Shown: one piece after another, positions 12,001 through 23,869 of the stretch | Numbering within the stretch: position 1 is the first letter of the stretch | Layout of the letters: each line of letters begins with the position of its first letter | From: Anaeramoeba flamelloides | Taxonomy: Eukaryota > Metamonada > Anaeramoebidae | Direction of reading: 5' to 3' | Length of the DNA: 64,000 bases | Assembly: GCA_027625915.1 (NCBI GenBank) | Contig: JANTQA010000018.1 | Span: 658,501-722,500, forward strand | Made by a program: the position numbers and the translations under genes | The notes under the pieces: model-generated | Databases searched by the model: none | What the model was told of the DNA's origin: nothing | The model's input: the letters and a program-made list of their open reading frames with translations, nothing else

Positions 12001-14627
12001 AAAAAAAATAGTTAAATTATAATAAAAATTTAATTAAGGCATTAAAGAAGTAATAAATGAATATCTCTAGATTTTATTTTTTTTTTTTAGAGAAATGTTA
12101 ATTTTTAAAACTAACTACTAAAGTTACATCTCGTGTGCGAAGTGATGAAAAAAAATTAAAGTAATAACATTTGATTTGTTTGAGACGTGCCAGATTTAAT
12201 TCAAAAATCATGATACTTGAGCACTTTTCAAAATTTTGTATTATTTTGAAATAATTCTTATCGAAGGCAAAAGTATTCTTTAATTGAACAGGTTATAATT
12301 TCAATATAAAACCAGTTATTAATTAAAATTTTTGATTGAGTTTTGAACTTGATGTTACTTAAGTCGTTAGTTTATAAAATTAACGTTTCTCTAAAAAAAA
12401 AAATATAAAATCTAGAGACATCCATTTTTCGTATCTGTATACTAAGAGTATAAAAACAAAAAAACTCAATTTTTGAATCATTTTTTTTTGAATTGCTTTA
12501 ATTTCACTCTCAAAACAAACTATACTCAATTTATCAATAAAACGATTTTTTTTTTTTTTTTTTTTGAACTAAACTCCATTCCAAAAATTTGGACATACCC
12601 AGAATCAAATTTTCAAAAAAAAATCTCAATTTATTTATATTTTGACAAAAAATAATATTAAATCACCTTTAAATTACCCAGTGATTAATGTTTTTATCCG
12701 TAATCATTTTTCTCCAAATAAAAGAAAAAAAAAATAAATGAAAAAATAAAAATTGATCTTTTCAAAATGATGAAAAAAGTACAAAAAAAAAAATGTATTG
12801 GTAAATTTGTTGAAAATTCACAAGCAATTATTGATCGATCAAATGAAATTAGTTGATGGTATCTAACCTTTTGATTGATCAGTAATCCTAATAGAATTTA
12901 AACAAATTTACAAATCCATTTTTTTGTTTTGCTCTCACCAAAATTTTTAACACACCGATAATTTATTAGTATTGATAATTATTTATTTATTGTTTTGTGA
13001 GTATTGTAATTATATAAACAATTGTTAACATTTCATTTAGTGAATGGTTCCAAACTCCATTTCAAAAATTGTGACTCGCCTGAAATAATAAATTGAAAAA
13101 AAAAATATATCCATTAGTATTCAAGAACAACTAATAATTAAATCTGATTTGTAATTAACTTTTAAATCATTCCAAAGATATAAAAAACTTGTTATATTTA
13201 AAATTAAAAAAAAATTAAACCAAAAACTTTAGAAAAGTGAATCACAATTTTTGAAAAGAGCATTATCAATTTTTTTATTACTGAACCTTCACTGAAAAAA
13301 AGTTTAACAATAAGATTTTTGCTAATAATTAAAGTCATTTTCAAAGAAATTATATAGTCTCAATTTTCTTTCTGATTATTTGTCTTTTCGAAGAAGATCT
13401 TTTTTTTTTCCATATGATCTTTGCAAAAAAATTGAAAAGAAATCGAAAAAAAAAGAGAAATTGAAAAAAAAAAAGAAAATAAAGAAAAAGGAAAAAAAAA
13501 AACAAAAATTTGAAAAAGCAAAAGAAAAACAAAAACAAAACAAAAATTTGAAAAATTAGAAAAAATGATTCTGATCCAAAAATTTGAAAATATTTTTTTG
13601 ATAAGAATATGGAACAAACCCTCAAAACAACTTCCATTAACATGATAAAGTGAGTCAAAATTTTTGAAAAATAGTTTAATTTGATATTTCTTCTAGAATT
13701 GATTAAAAAAGATTTTTCTTTCACAAAATTGAATTATGGTGTGTTAAAAATTTTGAATTGGATTTTTTTTTTTACAAAAATCAAAATTATTTCCAAATTG
13801 AATGTAAAGTGTAGTTTTGTTATTCTTTAGACTATTTTAACTGTGTCCAAAATTTTGGAATTTATTGTTACTGTTAAGGGTTAAATGTTTATTTATTCCG
13901 TTAATGAGATAATTTTGAAGTGACTAAAATTGTAGCATCCAAATAAAAGTGAGTCTAAAATAGGCACAGATATTAGAAGTATTTAAAACTTGATTTAGTT
14001 TTCTAAAAAAAAAGAGTCTTAATATAAAAAAAATGAAGAAATTCAAAAAAAAAGAAAACAAGAAATTAACAAAGAAGTTAAAAATAATTGACGTGAGAAA
14101 CTTGAAGTCTTTTGATTCAAATGAATTTGTGCTTGTGGTAAATTAGGGGTTATTTAGTTTTGAGCTCATTTTTTCTAATAGGATGTTGAATCATATTAAA
14201 TTTAGGACTTTAGCTTATTAAGAAAACAAGTTTCAAAATAATCTTAATAATTATGGAAATGGTGTTCCTATGAATATATATGTTCATATTTCAAAAACAA
14301 AAAAACATAATAATACTTATATAATTTTTTTTTTTTTTTTTAAAAAATATTATCCAAAATTTATAATATTTTAATAGAGCAATAACAGTTCAATTAGCAA
14401 TCCAACTTTGGTCAATTATTCTTCCAAAAAGATTTGCTTTACTAGATAAATGGATTAAATTTTTGAGTCAAGACCATGTAAAAAAATCGTCCATTACTCG
14501 TGACACTTGGAAACTCTTAATAGATTTTGCTTTCACAATAAAACCAGATTTAAGTAATTATGATGAGATGTCTGCATGGCCTGTTTTGATTGACGAATTT
14601 TGTGAATATGTTCAAGAAAATAATTAA
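6006..14627 (+). CDS. DCN1-like (DCUN1D) cullin neddylation protein (5 exons)
   Basis: Exons 6006-6061, 6146-6402, 7226-7442, 11287-11412 and 14378-14627. All junction phases match and total 906 nt, 301 residues. The N-terminal part (IKTFIRFT...KKTAQQHL...WNMEKAVTQWF) corresponds to the UBA-like domain of DCUN1D1. The C-terminal PONY/Cullin-binding domain includes VIDPEGVQAFFDKIGVD, KCDTIEKMKDKL, KFKEYYSFVFEFGKE, RDTWKLLIDF and SAWPVLIDEF. The Asp-Ala-Asp cullin-docking patch of the family (RDTW, SAWP, LIDEF) looks preserved. Known role: scaffold-type E3 that promotes NEDD8 transfer to cullins by the Nedd8 E2. A lysine-rich, charged linker (about residues 49-104) separates the two domains, longer than in human DCUN1D1. 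It could act as a nuclear localisation or retention signal (inference). Introns are 84, 823, 3,844 and 2,965 bp; the long ones hold repeats. Confidence 0.93.
7507..7684. repeat. Short inverted-repeat element (family E), copy 1
   Basis: About 178 bp bounded by ttaaggagctagtctctatta and, inverted, ttaatagagattagtcccttaa. A second copy in opposite orientation lies at 22082-22262 with shared interior (attggtgaaaa / gaccaatttctaaataaggattcc). It lies in intron 3 of the DCN1-like gene. MITE-like; no coding. Confidence 0.7.
8705..8908. repeat. AAGGCAC hairpin element (family D), copy 1
   Basis: About 200 bp with terminal inverted repeats agttccactttttaaggcac and gtgcctttaaagtggaact. Interior repeats of taaggca/tgccttaa let it fold as a long hairpin. 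A second copy is at 30415-30610. MITE-like, non-coding, in intron 3 of the DCN1-like gene. Confidence 0.75.
10140..10645 (+). repeat. Short LINE-derived or SINE-like repeat, copy 1
   Basis: About 500 bp, starting near ctaataccagtatactgaaa and ending agagtgtaatttacacttc followed by A-rich sequence. The 3' 100 bases match the 3' end of the LINE fragments at 21199-21560 and 55020-55390. The 5' 350 bases match only the copy at 16530-17010. Sharing a LINE tail while lacking its coding region suggests an internally deleted LINE or a SINE that uses the LINE machinery (inference). Lies in intron 3 of the DCN1-like gene. Confidence 0.55.
12560..13990. repeat. Cluster of broken Tc1/mariner-like inverted repeats (family C)
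   Basis: Recurring ends of the form ctccattccaaaaatttgg (12570, and similar at 13050) and tgtccaaaattttggaat (13846) mark several interleaved copies. The segment 12660-12870, with gatcgatcaaatg and ttagttgatggtatctaac, is shared with 15310-15535, 39630-39700 and 42590-42660. The part at 13065-13240 recurs at 25595-25790. A Tc1/mariner link is suggested only by the AT-rich CxCCATTTCAAAAATTTGG-type ends; no transposase frame was seen. The whole cluster is inside intron 4 of the DCN1-like gene. Confidence 0.55.
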
Positions 14628-15039
14628 AGATTTGTTTTTTTATTTGATGAATACAAATATTAACTTCAAACATTATGTCAAATAATGAAGTTTAATTCTT
14701 TTATTGTTACTCATTTCATAAATTGCAATTTTTATCTGAATTTAAAAAAGTATGATTATTTTTATTTTTGAAAAAAAATGATAATTATTATTTTTTTCAA
14801 TATTTATTTAAATAAATTTCCAATAATATTTCTAATATTCTTTTTATTAACATTATATTCTTTTGTATTAAATTTGAAAAAAAAAAATATGATTTTGTTT
14901 TGCAATTTTTATTTGTACTTGAAAAAGTAAATTCTAATTTTTATGCAAACTCAATCATTAACAGAGAGAAACTTATTTAATGTTAACTTGTAAATAAGAA
15001 AACATTTTATTTTATCCAAATTATTTTCTATATAATTAA

Positions 15040-15535
15040 CTAAAATCCATTTCAAAAATTTGGAAACACTCCAACGGTAAAATAGAGGTAAAAAAAAATT
15101 CAATTTTTTGGATTTTTGGAATTTATTGTTCAGAACTAAGGGTTAAATGAAAGAATCATTTAATCTGGTAATAGTGAGAATTTTTGAAGTGTCTAAATTT
15201 GTGTCTTATAATTTAAAGAGCCTCTAGATATACATATTTATACATTCATTACAAGTATTTGGAACTTAATTTAGTTTTCTAAAAGAAAATTCTCATTGTA
15301 TTTTTTAAAAATTTATTATTAAATCACATTCAAGTAACCCAGTATTAATGTTTTTATAAGTAATCATTTTTCTCCAAATAAAAGAAAAAAAAAAAAATGA
15401 AAAAATAAAAATCTAATGTTTTCAAAATGAAGAAACAAGCAGAACGAAAAAATTCTATTGGTATTTTTGTTTAAATTTCACCAGCAATTGTTGATCGATC
15501 AAATGATAAGATACCATCAACTAATCTTTTATGAT
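15040..15535. repeat. Family C element, most complete plus-strand copy
   Basis: Begins aaaatccatttcaaaaattt and ends near gatcgatcaaatg-ataagataccatcaact. An inverted copy at 42590-43075 shares, in the same order, aagggttaaatg, tgaagtgtctaaatttgtgtc, ctctttaaattataag, and the gatcgatcaa end. Length is about 495 bp; non-coding; a non-autonomous DNA element is inferred. Confidence 0.6.
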
Positions 15536-16529
15536 TTTTCGATGTAAGGGGATAGTAAACTAAAAAAAAAATCTTCTGGTAAATTTAATAGCCAATTCAA
15601 AAAAAATTATACTACATCTTGAAATTGAAAAACAAAGTAAAAATTTGATTACAACAAAAACAAACTTAGTTTCAAAGCAATTCTTTAAAATGAAATATTG
15701 TTTTTAAAAAAATGATACATTTTTCTCATTTTTTAAAAGTCCAAAATCAAACCTATTTTGTAATTATTTAAAAAAAATTATTTTCATTGAAAAAGAAAGA
15801 AATCTTATTGTATCTGTAAAATCTATGCAAAAATAGTCTTTGAAAAATAAAATCACTAAGTTATAGAATATTTCAGTATTAAAAATCTACTTTTTTTCAA
15901 AAAAAAAATACAAATTTTATTTTAAACATGGAAAAAAAATATTAATTTATTTATTCAAAGAAGAGTTCAAATTAATTTTTCTTTTTATTAAACAAAAAAA
16001 TAGGAGAAAAAAAATCAAAAAATCGAATTAAAATTAATCAATTTTAAAAATACCTTTTAAAACCTGGAAAATTCAACTTATAACATAAAGATTTATTTTT
16101 TAAAAATGATTATTTTTAATCTATAATTAATAACGACAATCTTAATTATTTGAGTCTGTTATTAACAACACAAAGCTTAAATTTATCAAAAGAGTTAACA
16201 ATTATTAATTCTCAATTTTTTAAAGATTTTCTAGTAATAAAACTATACAAATTCATAAATTATAATAATAAAAAAAAAATAATAAATATTTTAATATAAC
16301 TAATTTTTATACTAACAGTCCCTTGTTTATACTCTTAACGTTTGAAAAAGAATATTTCTTAACTTTTTAATTTCAATAAATTTAATAAATATTTTTGATT
16401 TAAATAAATGATCAATTTTTTTTTTTATGATATTCAAGGATTCATTATTTGATTTATTTCTAAGATATTTTTAAATTTTTCATTAGTTAATTTTTTTTTA
16501 TTTATCAAGAAGAGTTGTAAAATAAAAAG

Positions 16530-17010
16530 AAATGATAGCTACCTACTAATACTGAGACACTGAAAACACACCAGTATCTGTAAAGTGAAAATAAAAAAGA
16601 AAAAGTAAATATTAGGAATCTTAAAGGTTTGAGAAAAAAAAAAAAAAAAGATCAAAAAGAAAAAAAGAAATTTCAACAATTCAACAGCGATCACCCAAAC
16701 GAATAATCATTATAATTAATGGATTAAAAGAAATTAACCAAAATATCCATGTCAATATTTGGGTATGCTTACTTAAATATAGCATTTATTATTAATGATT
16801 TGGTTAGACACTTCTTATAACTATTCTTATATTTATCTTCAATATTTTTTCTTGTAATTCTTTGATTTTACTTTTTAACCTTAAATATCATCTTGAAGTA
16901 TCCTTTCTATGAACAACTACGAATTGATGATTTTAAGCTAAAATTTCATTTGAGAAATATAAGTAAAGTGAAATATTGTGGTGTAATTTACTGATCTTCA
17001 AAAATAAATA
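16530..17010 (+). repeat. Short LINE-derived or SINE-like repeat, copy 2
   Basis: Diverged partner of 10140-10645. It shares ctacctactaatactgaga, the A-rich patch followed by caacagcgatcaccca, ttggttagacacttcttata, and the tail ggtgtaatttac. Both lie on the plus strand. It looks older than copy 1. Confidence 0.55.
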
Positions 17011-17409
17011 TTATTTAATATTTTTTTTTTCAATGAGAATAATTATTTTTTCAGCTGTTCTGTATATAATTATTAAAATTAAATTAAATAAAATAACAGT
17101 TACTATTATTTTGGGATTGCAAAATATCAATTTAACTATGTATTAATTTCAAGAAATTGATTTCAAAGGGTTTTTTAATTATTTGTAAAAATCATAATTA
17201 TTTACCTTTAAAGGCAATTATTATCAAAAAAAAATAAATTATATCTTGTTTACTTTTGTAATTATTTCAAATTCAAAATATCTTTAATGATAAATAAAAA
17301 AGAAAAATTGCAAAACTGTCAAATTATTTATTGAAAAAATTAATTTAATAATAATTGGAATCAAATTTTTCATTTATAATATTCAATATTTAGAAGCAAA
17401 TAAAGAAAT

Positions 17410-20400
17410 TTAAAGGATTAAGTCATCTTCAGAAGAACTTTGAGTCATTGGATATTCTCCTTCTTGTAGAAGTTGTGTTTTCTCATGTTCATTATTGTTA
17501 TCAAATGCTTGGGATTTCATCTCTTTAAAACAAGTAGTTCTAATTTGAGGGTCTAACAAATAAAAGAGAATAAAATCAAAAAACCCAACAAGTGGTGTCA
17601 TCAACCCCTGGAAGAAATCAAGCCAATGTAGATCTTGTAATCTCCAATCAATTATTTGTCTAATTCGTTTGTAACTTGTAAAAAAAATTGTAAAAAATAC
17701 ACAGACTGGAAATATTATCCATCTCCGTGCTTTCCCTTTAGTGTGAATATCTTGATTTGTTTGTTTTATAAAAAATCTCCACAGCGCAATACCCATTGTC
17801 AAACATATAGCAGTAAAAGTCCAATATGGAATGTACATTACTAAAATTAATTGCCACTGTTCAGGACCAATCCAGCACCTAAAATTAATTATTGTTAAAA
17901 AATTTACAAGTGATATTAAAATTAATAAAATATTTGTACTTGCCAATCTTTCTAACTTTTTTTACCAAATTCAATGTAAACTTTGTTTCAGTCAAAGTTG
18001 CCCAACATTTTTTTCAAAAGCTCAATTATTGTTGAATTGACCTTTGAAGAACAAATAAAAAAATAAGCCGAATAATACACATCAAAGAATTGTTGATATA
18101 TGTCTGAAAGAAGGCTAATTAATCAATAGATTTTTTGAAAAAATTGAAAAACTCAAATTCTTGATTCACTCTATAGTAAAAAACAACAATTTTCATTTTG
18201 ATCTTCAATTGAAGATCCAAATAAAATTCCAGGAGAAATAAATATGATTTCTCTACAATCATTTTCACTGTTTCAGTAACAATAGAATAACAGGCTTTAA
18301 CCAGTGACTATCAATTTTGCAATAAAAAAAAATTTATAAATCAATTAGTTATCAAAAAAATATTGAAATTAGAAAAAAGCAAAAATATCTGAAAAAATGA
18401 TTTCAATGTTTGAAAAATTTCCAAAATATTAAATTTTTTCTTCTAATATCCATTCAAACCGTTTAAAAACATGTAATTTACTTATTAAAACTGCCCCCTT
18501 TGACTGAAAAATAGTTTATAATTCAGAAAAATATCATTTTTTTTTTTTTTTTCAAGGGAGGAAATTATTTTCCTCTTAGAGACTTTAGCTTTTTCCTGAA
18601 TTTCAAATCATTGATTAAAATCTTTGATTTTTCTCTATTGTCTTGAATTATGTAAAAGCGCCGTTAGGTTTACGTGAGTTTTCTGTTTATTTGGAAAATC
18701 AATAGATTTTCGTTAGGTTTTTTTTACTTTTTGTAATAAACCGAAAATTTATTAAAATTTTCTGTTTATTTCAAAAGGTAAAAAAAACCTAGAACACTTA
18801 ACAAATGAAACAGATCACCTCAAGAAAACCTAGGCACTCTACGGACACATTCCGTTGTTTTTTTTTAATTTTTGAAATAAAGCGAAAATTAAATAAAATT
18901 TCGGTTTATTTCAAAAATTAAAAAAAACCACTGCTATATTTTCCAGAATTTAAAAGAATTGACTAAAATCTTGTATTTTTCTTAATTTTTTTGAATTCTG
19001 GAAAACTCTACAGCACTACTATAATTTCTAAAATTTTGTTTAGAAATTTTAATAAATAATCATAATTTTCTTTATCTTTCACAAATGATCAAATGAACAA
19101 TGAGTTGTTATTTTGGATAATATCAAAGATATTATTCTTATTATTTTTTTTTAATTTGAATTAAATCTTTAATTCAAATTTTTGGATTATCTTCATAAGA
19201 TGGGTAGTCCCATAAAAAACGATTGATATCTTCAAAATAATTTCTAAGTTATGGTATTTTTGTATAGATTGCAAGATTTTGTTTTTATTGTCTTTTTATC
19301 ATATTCATAAGAACATCTATTTAAGTAATAAATGAAATTTCTTCGTTTTAAGATGGAAGTTGAACCCTTCCATTTTTAATATTGTTTCTTGTTAGGTTTT
19401 TTTTAATTTAAGAAATGAAAAGAAATTAAATAAAATTTCGGTTTATTTCTTAAATTTAAAAAAACAGTCTTAAATTTTTTGAGAATTCAGAAGAATAGAG
19501 AAAAATCAGTACTTTTTACTCTAGTCTTTTAAATTCTGGAAAATTTCCATTAGGTTTTCTTGAGTTTTCTGTTTTTTCTTGAAGTTTTCTGTTTATTTGG
19601 AAAATCAATACTTTCCTGTTAGGTTTTGTGAATTTTCTGTTTATTTGGAAAATCAATAGATTTTCGTTAGGTTTTTTTTACTTTTTGTAATAAACCGAAA
19701 TTTAATTAAAATTTTCTGTTTATTTCAAAAAGTAAAAAAAAAGCAAGAACACTTAACAAATAAAACAGAAAACCTTAAGAAAAGCCAATGGTACTCTGCG
19801 GCACTCTAGGACACTCTACGGTACTTCTTGGAACTCTAAATTTATTTCGATTTTTTTATCCTAGATATAATATAAGCAAGATTATAAACCATTTATTTAC
19901 TTTTTGCTCAAAAAAAAAAAATTGTCGAATGAAAAGAGCTAATATAATTTTAAACCAATACACGAGAGTAAATATGATAACCTTGAAAAATAGAGTTTTT
20001 TTATAAAAAAAAAAATTATTTTAGAGATAAATATACATTAACAAATTGAAACTCAAAATTGGGAATAGTTGACTGAGTTTGTAATAATAATTTTTTTAAT
20101 TGAAAATAACTTTTATACATAATTCTGTATCTCAAAAGAATATAGACCATTCCGGGCTTGATTGATACATTTCGGAATTATTTAAAAAGAAAATGTTGGT
20201 ACTTTACTAACCAGATACTAAATAAGAGGGGTATTATCACGAAGACTGGCTAGATTAGATCCATTTTTTGAAAACCCAATTAATTTCCAAAAAAGAAACT
20301 TGGCATATTTTTTTTTTATTTTCATTTTTTATTCGTACTTTCTGTCATATTCCGATTCACCAACAGGTTTATTAGTGAGTTAAATAGTTGGTAGGTGGTT

Positions 20401-23083
20401 AGGTTAGGTTAGGATTTTTTTTTAAATTATGAACAAGAAATTTTTTCCAAAATGCGTCAATAAAGTTTGGAATAAAATAAGGTATTTCCGAGAAAAGTGG
20501 GGCATTTATTTTTATATTTTATAAAAAATCATCTTTGTAAGTGGATCTGTTCGTAAATTGACCTTCTAAAATTAAGTTTAATATTAATACCGATTGAATA
20601 AATAGCCAAGGTATCCATTTCAAAAATATATTAATTAAAAGATTTTCCAAAAAATGAAAAAAACAATAACACTTTTTTTGGAGAAAAAAATGTATTTTCA
20701 ATAAAAAACTATAAATATGGCAAAGGGTACAAATGATTTTTTAAACGATAACATACTGTTCTAGCTTTTTGTTTCTATTGGAAATTTTTTCGAGATTAAA
20801 CTTCTTTAGAAAAAATTTTTCAATCAAAAAGAAAATGATAAAACTAATTTTCATCACACTTGAAAAATATCATACAAAATTGAGATCCGGAAAACTTTTA
20901 ATATATTTTATTAGTGTAATGCCATACTAACAAACAAACACAATTATTATCAAGAACCGATAAATGGTTGTTCATGATTTTGGATATTTAACTAGTTTTT
21001 GGAGGATTGGGCTTTTATAACGATATTATCAAATAAATTTGCACCTCTTTTTAGTAAATAGCTTATATCTCTTTTGATAAACAATTTTGTATAAAAATTG
21101 TTTTCAGATAATAAAATTATTATAACAAACTCCGTCAACTATTCCCAATTTTGAGTTCAATTTGTTAATGTATATTTATCTCTAAAATTAATTTTTTTTC
21201 AACAATTCTAAATTTCAGAACATTTACTAACTGCTTAAATTGATATTACTATGTAATCAAGAAAAAATCAAATAAATTTTGTCCTTTATGTTTAAAATAT
21301 GAACATAAAGAGATAATCGAAAATATTAATCATTTTTTATGGATGTCCTTCCTATACAAAAGATATAGTGATATTTTAAAATAAATTAAAAGAATTAAAT
21401 GTTAATGAAATAATTTTAAGTCAAGACTGCTTAAAATAATTTTCGTTAATTAAGAATCGTTGAAATCATGATTTCACGCTTAAATTCCTGAAAGGGAATT
21501 TAAGTAAAAGTCTTCTTAGAGTGTAATTTACACTTCCTCATCAATAATAATAAAAAAAAAATTAATTTTTCAAGGTTATCATATTTGCTCTCTGGTTAGG
21601 TTTAAAATTATATTAGCTCTTTTCATTCTACAATTTTTTTTTTGAGCAAAGTTTTCTGAAAAATGTTGGTGTATAGTATTGAAAAAATTACACGGAAATG
21701 AAAAAAAAAAAACCTATAAAATTTTTTAATTGTTAATAGTAGTAAAATTGTTGTGTAATTGTATTTATTTTTCTTTTTTTAAAATCAAATCCTTTTTATA
21801 ACTAATATTACCAAATTTTTTATCAAGGAGTAATAAACCTAAATAAAGTTCACTAAAGTGTGGTGTCTATAGAACACTCAAGTAATTGTTTGATAGAATA
21901 AGTAGATCTACTTTATTTTGAAAAAAAATTGAGTTTAATGAGATTTTGCTAGAAGTTTGGAAAATGATAATTTTTATTCTTGTTTTTATGATTGATTGAA
22001 TATTATTTTTTTGAAAAAGTGTAATTTAATTAATCATCATTCTGATCAGTGGTGGAGTTAGAATTTAAAAAAAGTTTGATTCTTAAGGGACTAATCTCGA
22101 TTAAATTTTTTAACCTAAATTTAATAGAGATTGAGAAAATTTTTACCAATTACTTCGATTTGAAAACTCCTTTTTATTTTCAATATTAAACTTATTTCTA
22201 GAAAAGGAATCCTTATTTAGAAATTGGTGAAAAAAAAAAATAATAGAGATTAGTCCTTTAAATAAAAGGATTTGATTTCAAAAGTGCTAATCAATTACAA
22301 AACAATTTTCTTATTATTAAAAATTAAAAATCTTGAAAGGGATTTATTTCCATGTTAGGTATTAATTCAAAATACACCAAAATTTTTACTCATTTTTTGA
22401 AGAAAAAAAAAAAAACAAAAAAGAAAGGATTTGGGTGTCTCAGAGGCGGTTTATAAAAAAAAAGAAGAAGAGCAAAAAGGGATCAAAAAAAAAAAACGAA
22501 AAAAACAAAATATCTTACCAGTTTGTATTACGAACTCCAGCTTCACCATAATAATAGTAAACCAATGAGGTGGCTACTGCGACTAAACCTACAATGAAAA
22601 CACCAGGAGGCAAAATTATTTTTGTTAATTTTTTCATACCCCAACCTTTAGCAAGATTAAAATAAATCATTGTGGACAACATAGCAGAAAACCCAATTGG
22701 AATGGACCAAATAAAACACACTAACTGTTTTAAAAAAGTGATCAATTTATAAAAGAAAAAGAAAAACAAAAACAAATAATATTAATTGCAAAAAAAGTAG
22801 AACAAAAAGAGTCATTGTGGTAAAGAAGAAAAAAGGGAAAATATTTGAAAATTACTGTTGGTTGGATGAGACAAAAATTCTTTAAGTTTCTTCCAGGGAT
22901 AAAAAGGATCACCCCAATCAAAAAATCAAAAAACGATAAGGTTGTTAAATAGTGCTTAAAAGGGAATATTTTTAGAGACACATATCGTGAGAACCAAAAA
23001 GTTAAAATTGCTCCCAAAATACTTAGGCTAGATCCAATATATGCACCGATTGTTTCAACAACAACTAATTCAAAGAAAAACAT
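17410..23083 (-). CDS. cAMP-receptor-like (class E) 7TM GPCR (3 exons)
   Basis: Exons in reading order 22856-23083, 22519-22724 and 17410-17878 join with matching phases (0, then 2+1) into 300 residues. Seven hydrophobic segments are visible: VETIGAYIGSSLSILGAIL, HYLTTLSFFDFLIGVILFI, LVCFIWSIPIGFSAMLS, LPPGVFIVGLVAVATSLVY, LILVMYIPYWTFTAICLTM, WIIFPVCVFFTIFFTSY and FFQGLMTPLVGFFDFILFY. The splice that restores NWCWIGPEQW before TM5, the NFCLIQ cysteine before TM3, and the QGLMTPLVGFFDF helix 7 are typical of dictyostelid cAMP/cAR-like receptors. The short cytoplasmic tail is Ser/Glu-rich and acidic. The N-terminus is very short and has no signal peptide, as in cARs. The ligand cannot be told. 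Introns are 131 bp and 4,640 bp; the latter is almost entirely nested repeats. Confidence 0.88.
18090..18526 (-). repeat. Family G element (CAGTCAAAGGGG ends), inverted copy
   Basis: Ends with ccccctttgactgaaaaata at about 18490-18520, the reverse complement of the left end at 63046-63070. The interior (attttgatcttcaattgaag, ttctaatatccattcaaacc) matches 57108-57625 and 63046-63750. The left boundary is approximate. Lies in GPCR intron 2. Confidence 0.6.
18660..19830. repeat. Cluster of palindromic GTTAGGTTTTTT cassettes
   Basis: Four hairpins of about 75-80 bp lie at 18713-18792, 18855-18930, 19391-19466 and 19666-19743. Each starts gttaggtttttt (or gttttttt), holds gaaataaaccgaaatt or a close variant in the left arm and its complement cggtttatttc in the right, and ends aaaaaacc. 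They are separated by unit repeats such as ttctgtttatttggaaaatc and by tctacggcactct-type ends. A fifth and sixth copy sit at 55494-55571 and near 55838-55912. Non-coding, high folding potential. Confidence 0.7.
20005..21195. repeat. Large inverted-repeat element hosting a nested family B copy
   Basis: Arms of roughly 75-95 bases, ttttagagataaatatacat...gggaatagttgac at 20020-20115 and its reverse complement at 21100-21195, bracket about 1.2 kb. Inside is a family B element (20481-21063). The remaining interior (20115-20480) is non-coding with ggttaggttaggat at 20400. The right arm abuts the LINE fragment at 21199. In GPCR intron 2. Confidence 0.65.
20481..21063 (+). repeat. Family B element (GTGGGGCA ends), copy 1
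   Basis: Starts ggtatttccgagaaaagtgg and ends near aaatttgcacctctttttag. About 580 bp, same length and order of landmarks as 25948-26530, 29043-29631 (inverted) and 57667-58273 (inverted), including aaattaagtttaatattaat, cctttggcca-type and aatggttgttcatgattttg blocks. No open frame. Confidence 0.7.
21199..21560 (+). mobile_element. LINE 3'-end fragment with zinc-knuckle coding
   Basis: The plus strand encodes FCPLCLKYEHKEIIENINHF followed by LW and, with a one-base frame slip, CPSY. This C-x2-C...H-x4/5-C motif is typical of the C-terminal zinc-binding tail of non-LTR retrotransposon reverse transcriptases. It continues through LKELNVNEIILSQDCLK and ends at gagtgtaatttacac plus an A-rich tail. 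The related minus-strand copy at 55020-55390 retains an unbroken frame over the same part. 5'-truncated, as is usual for LINE insertions. Sits in GPCR intron 2, sense opposite to the gene. Confidence 0.7.
22082..22262. repeat. Short inverted-repeat element (family E), copy 2
   Basis: Inverted relative to 7507-7684: cttaagggactaatctcgat at the left and atagagattagtcctttaa at the right. About 181 bp, GPCR intron 2 close to exon 2. Confidence 0.7.
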
Positions 23084-23869
23084 GCCAATAATTTTTGAAA
23101 CAAACTTTTAAAAAATGAAATATTTACATGATCTTTTAATTGGAATATTGTATTAATGTTGGGATACAAAACAAAAAAACGATTTAGTTGTCTGGAATAT
23201 TAAATTATTTTAACAGCCACCTTTTCCCCTTAGATGGTAATTTCAGAAGGGAATTACTCTGTTGTATTTCATATTTTTTTTCGTCTGATTCTAAAAAAGA
23301 ATGTTGATCATTAAATTAAACCTGAATTTGAAATCATTAAAAGTAGCCCCCTACCAATAATTCTAAAAAGATTGTCAATTTTAAAAGTTGTTGAAATACA
23401 ATCTAAGAATAACAAATTACATTTTTTCGCAAAAGTTAAAGAAATTAAATTAACTTTTAAATAGTTACTCAGAAGAATAAAAAAAAAATTTTTTTATTGT
23501 GTCTTGCTTTATTGGAAATTATTTTTACAATTTAGTAGACTTGTAATTCTTTATTTTAATTTTTTTCAGTTCAAAAAGAGTTTGTTTTTTATTCCAAATT
23601 AAAAAATAAGGTTTTTAATATTTGGTGATTGTAAATTTCCAATTTTTCCATAAAACTACAAAAGTTAGACTGTCAAATTCTTTTTTCCTTAGGGGGGTAA
23701 GTAGATTTTACAAATTAAAATGGTCACCATTTTATAGGAAACTGAATTTCTTCAAATCGTTTCTTTAATCAAGCAGAAGTTGAATACAATTTAGTGTAAT
23801 ATAGTTATTTTCATACCAATAAAAAAAGGAAATTAAAAAGGGGAAAAAAAACAATAAAAAAATTGATCA

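Larger units (their letters stand above)
14628..17409. other. Intergenic region, DCUN1D to GPCR (convergent 3' ends)
   Basis: Non-coding AT-rich DNA between two genes whose 3' ends face each other. It contains a family C element (15040-15535) and a LINE-derived short repeat (16530-17010). The remaining parts (14628-15040, 15535-16530, 17010-17409) show homopolymer tracts only, with no exon or RNA gene. Confidence 0.55.

Noticed and set aside
20395-20415. gttaggttaggttaggat, telomere-like
   Set aside because: Only three units, internal to a repeat element; not a telomere.
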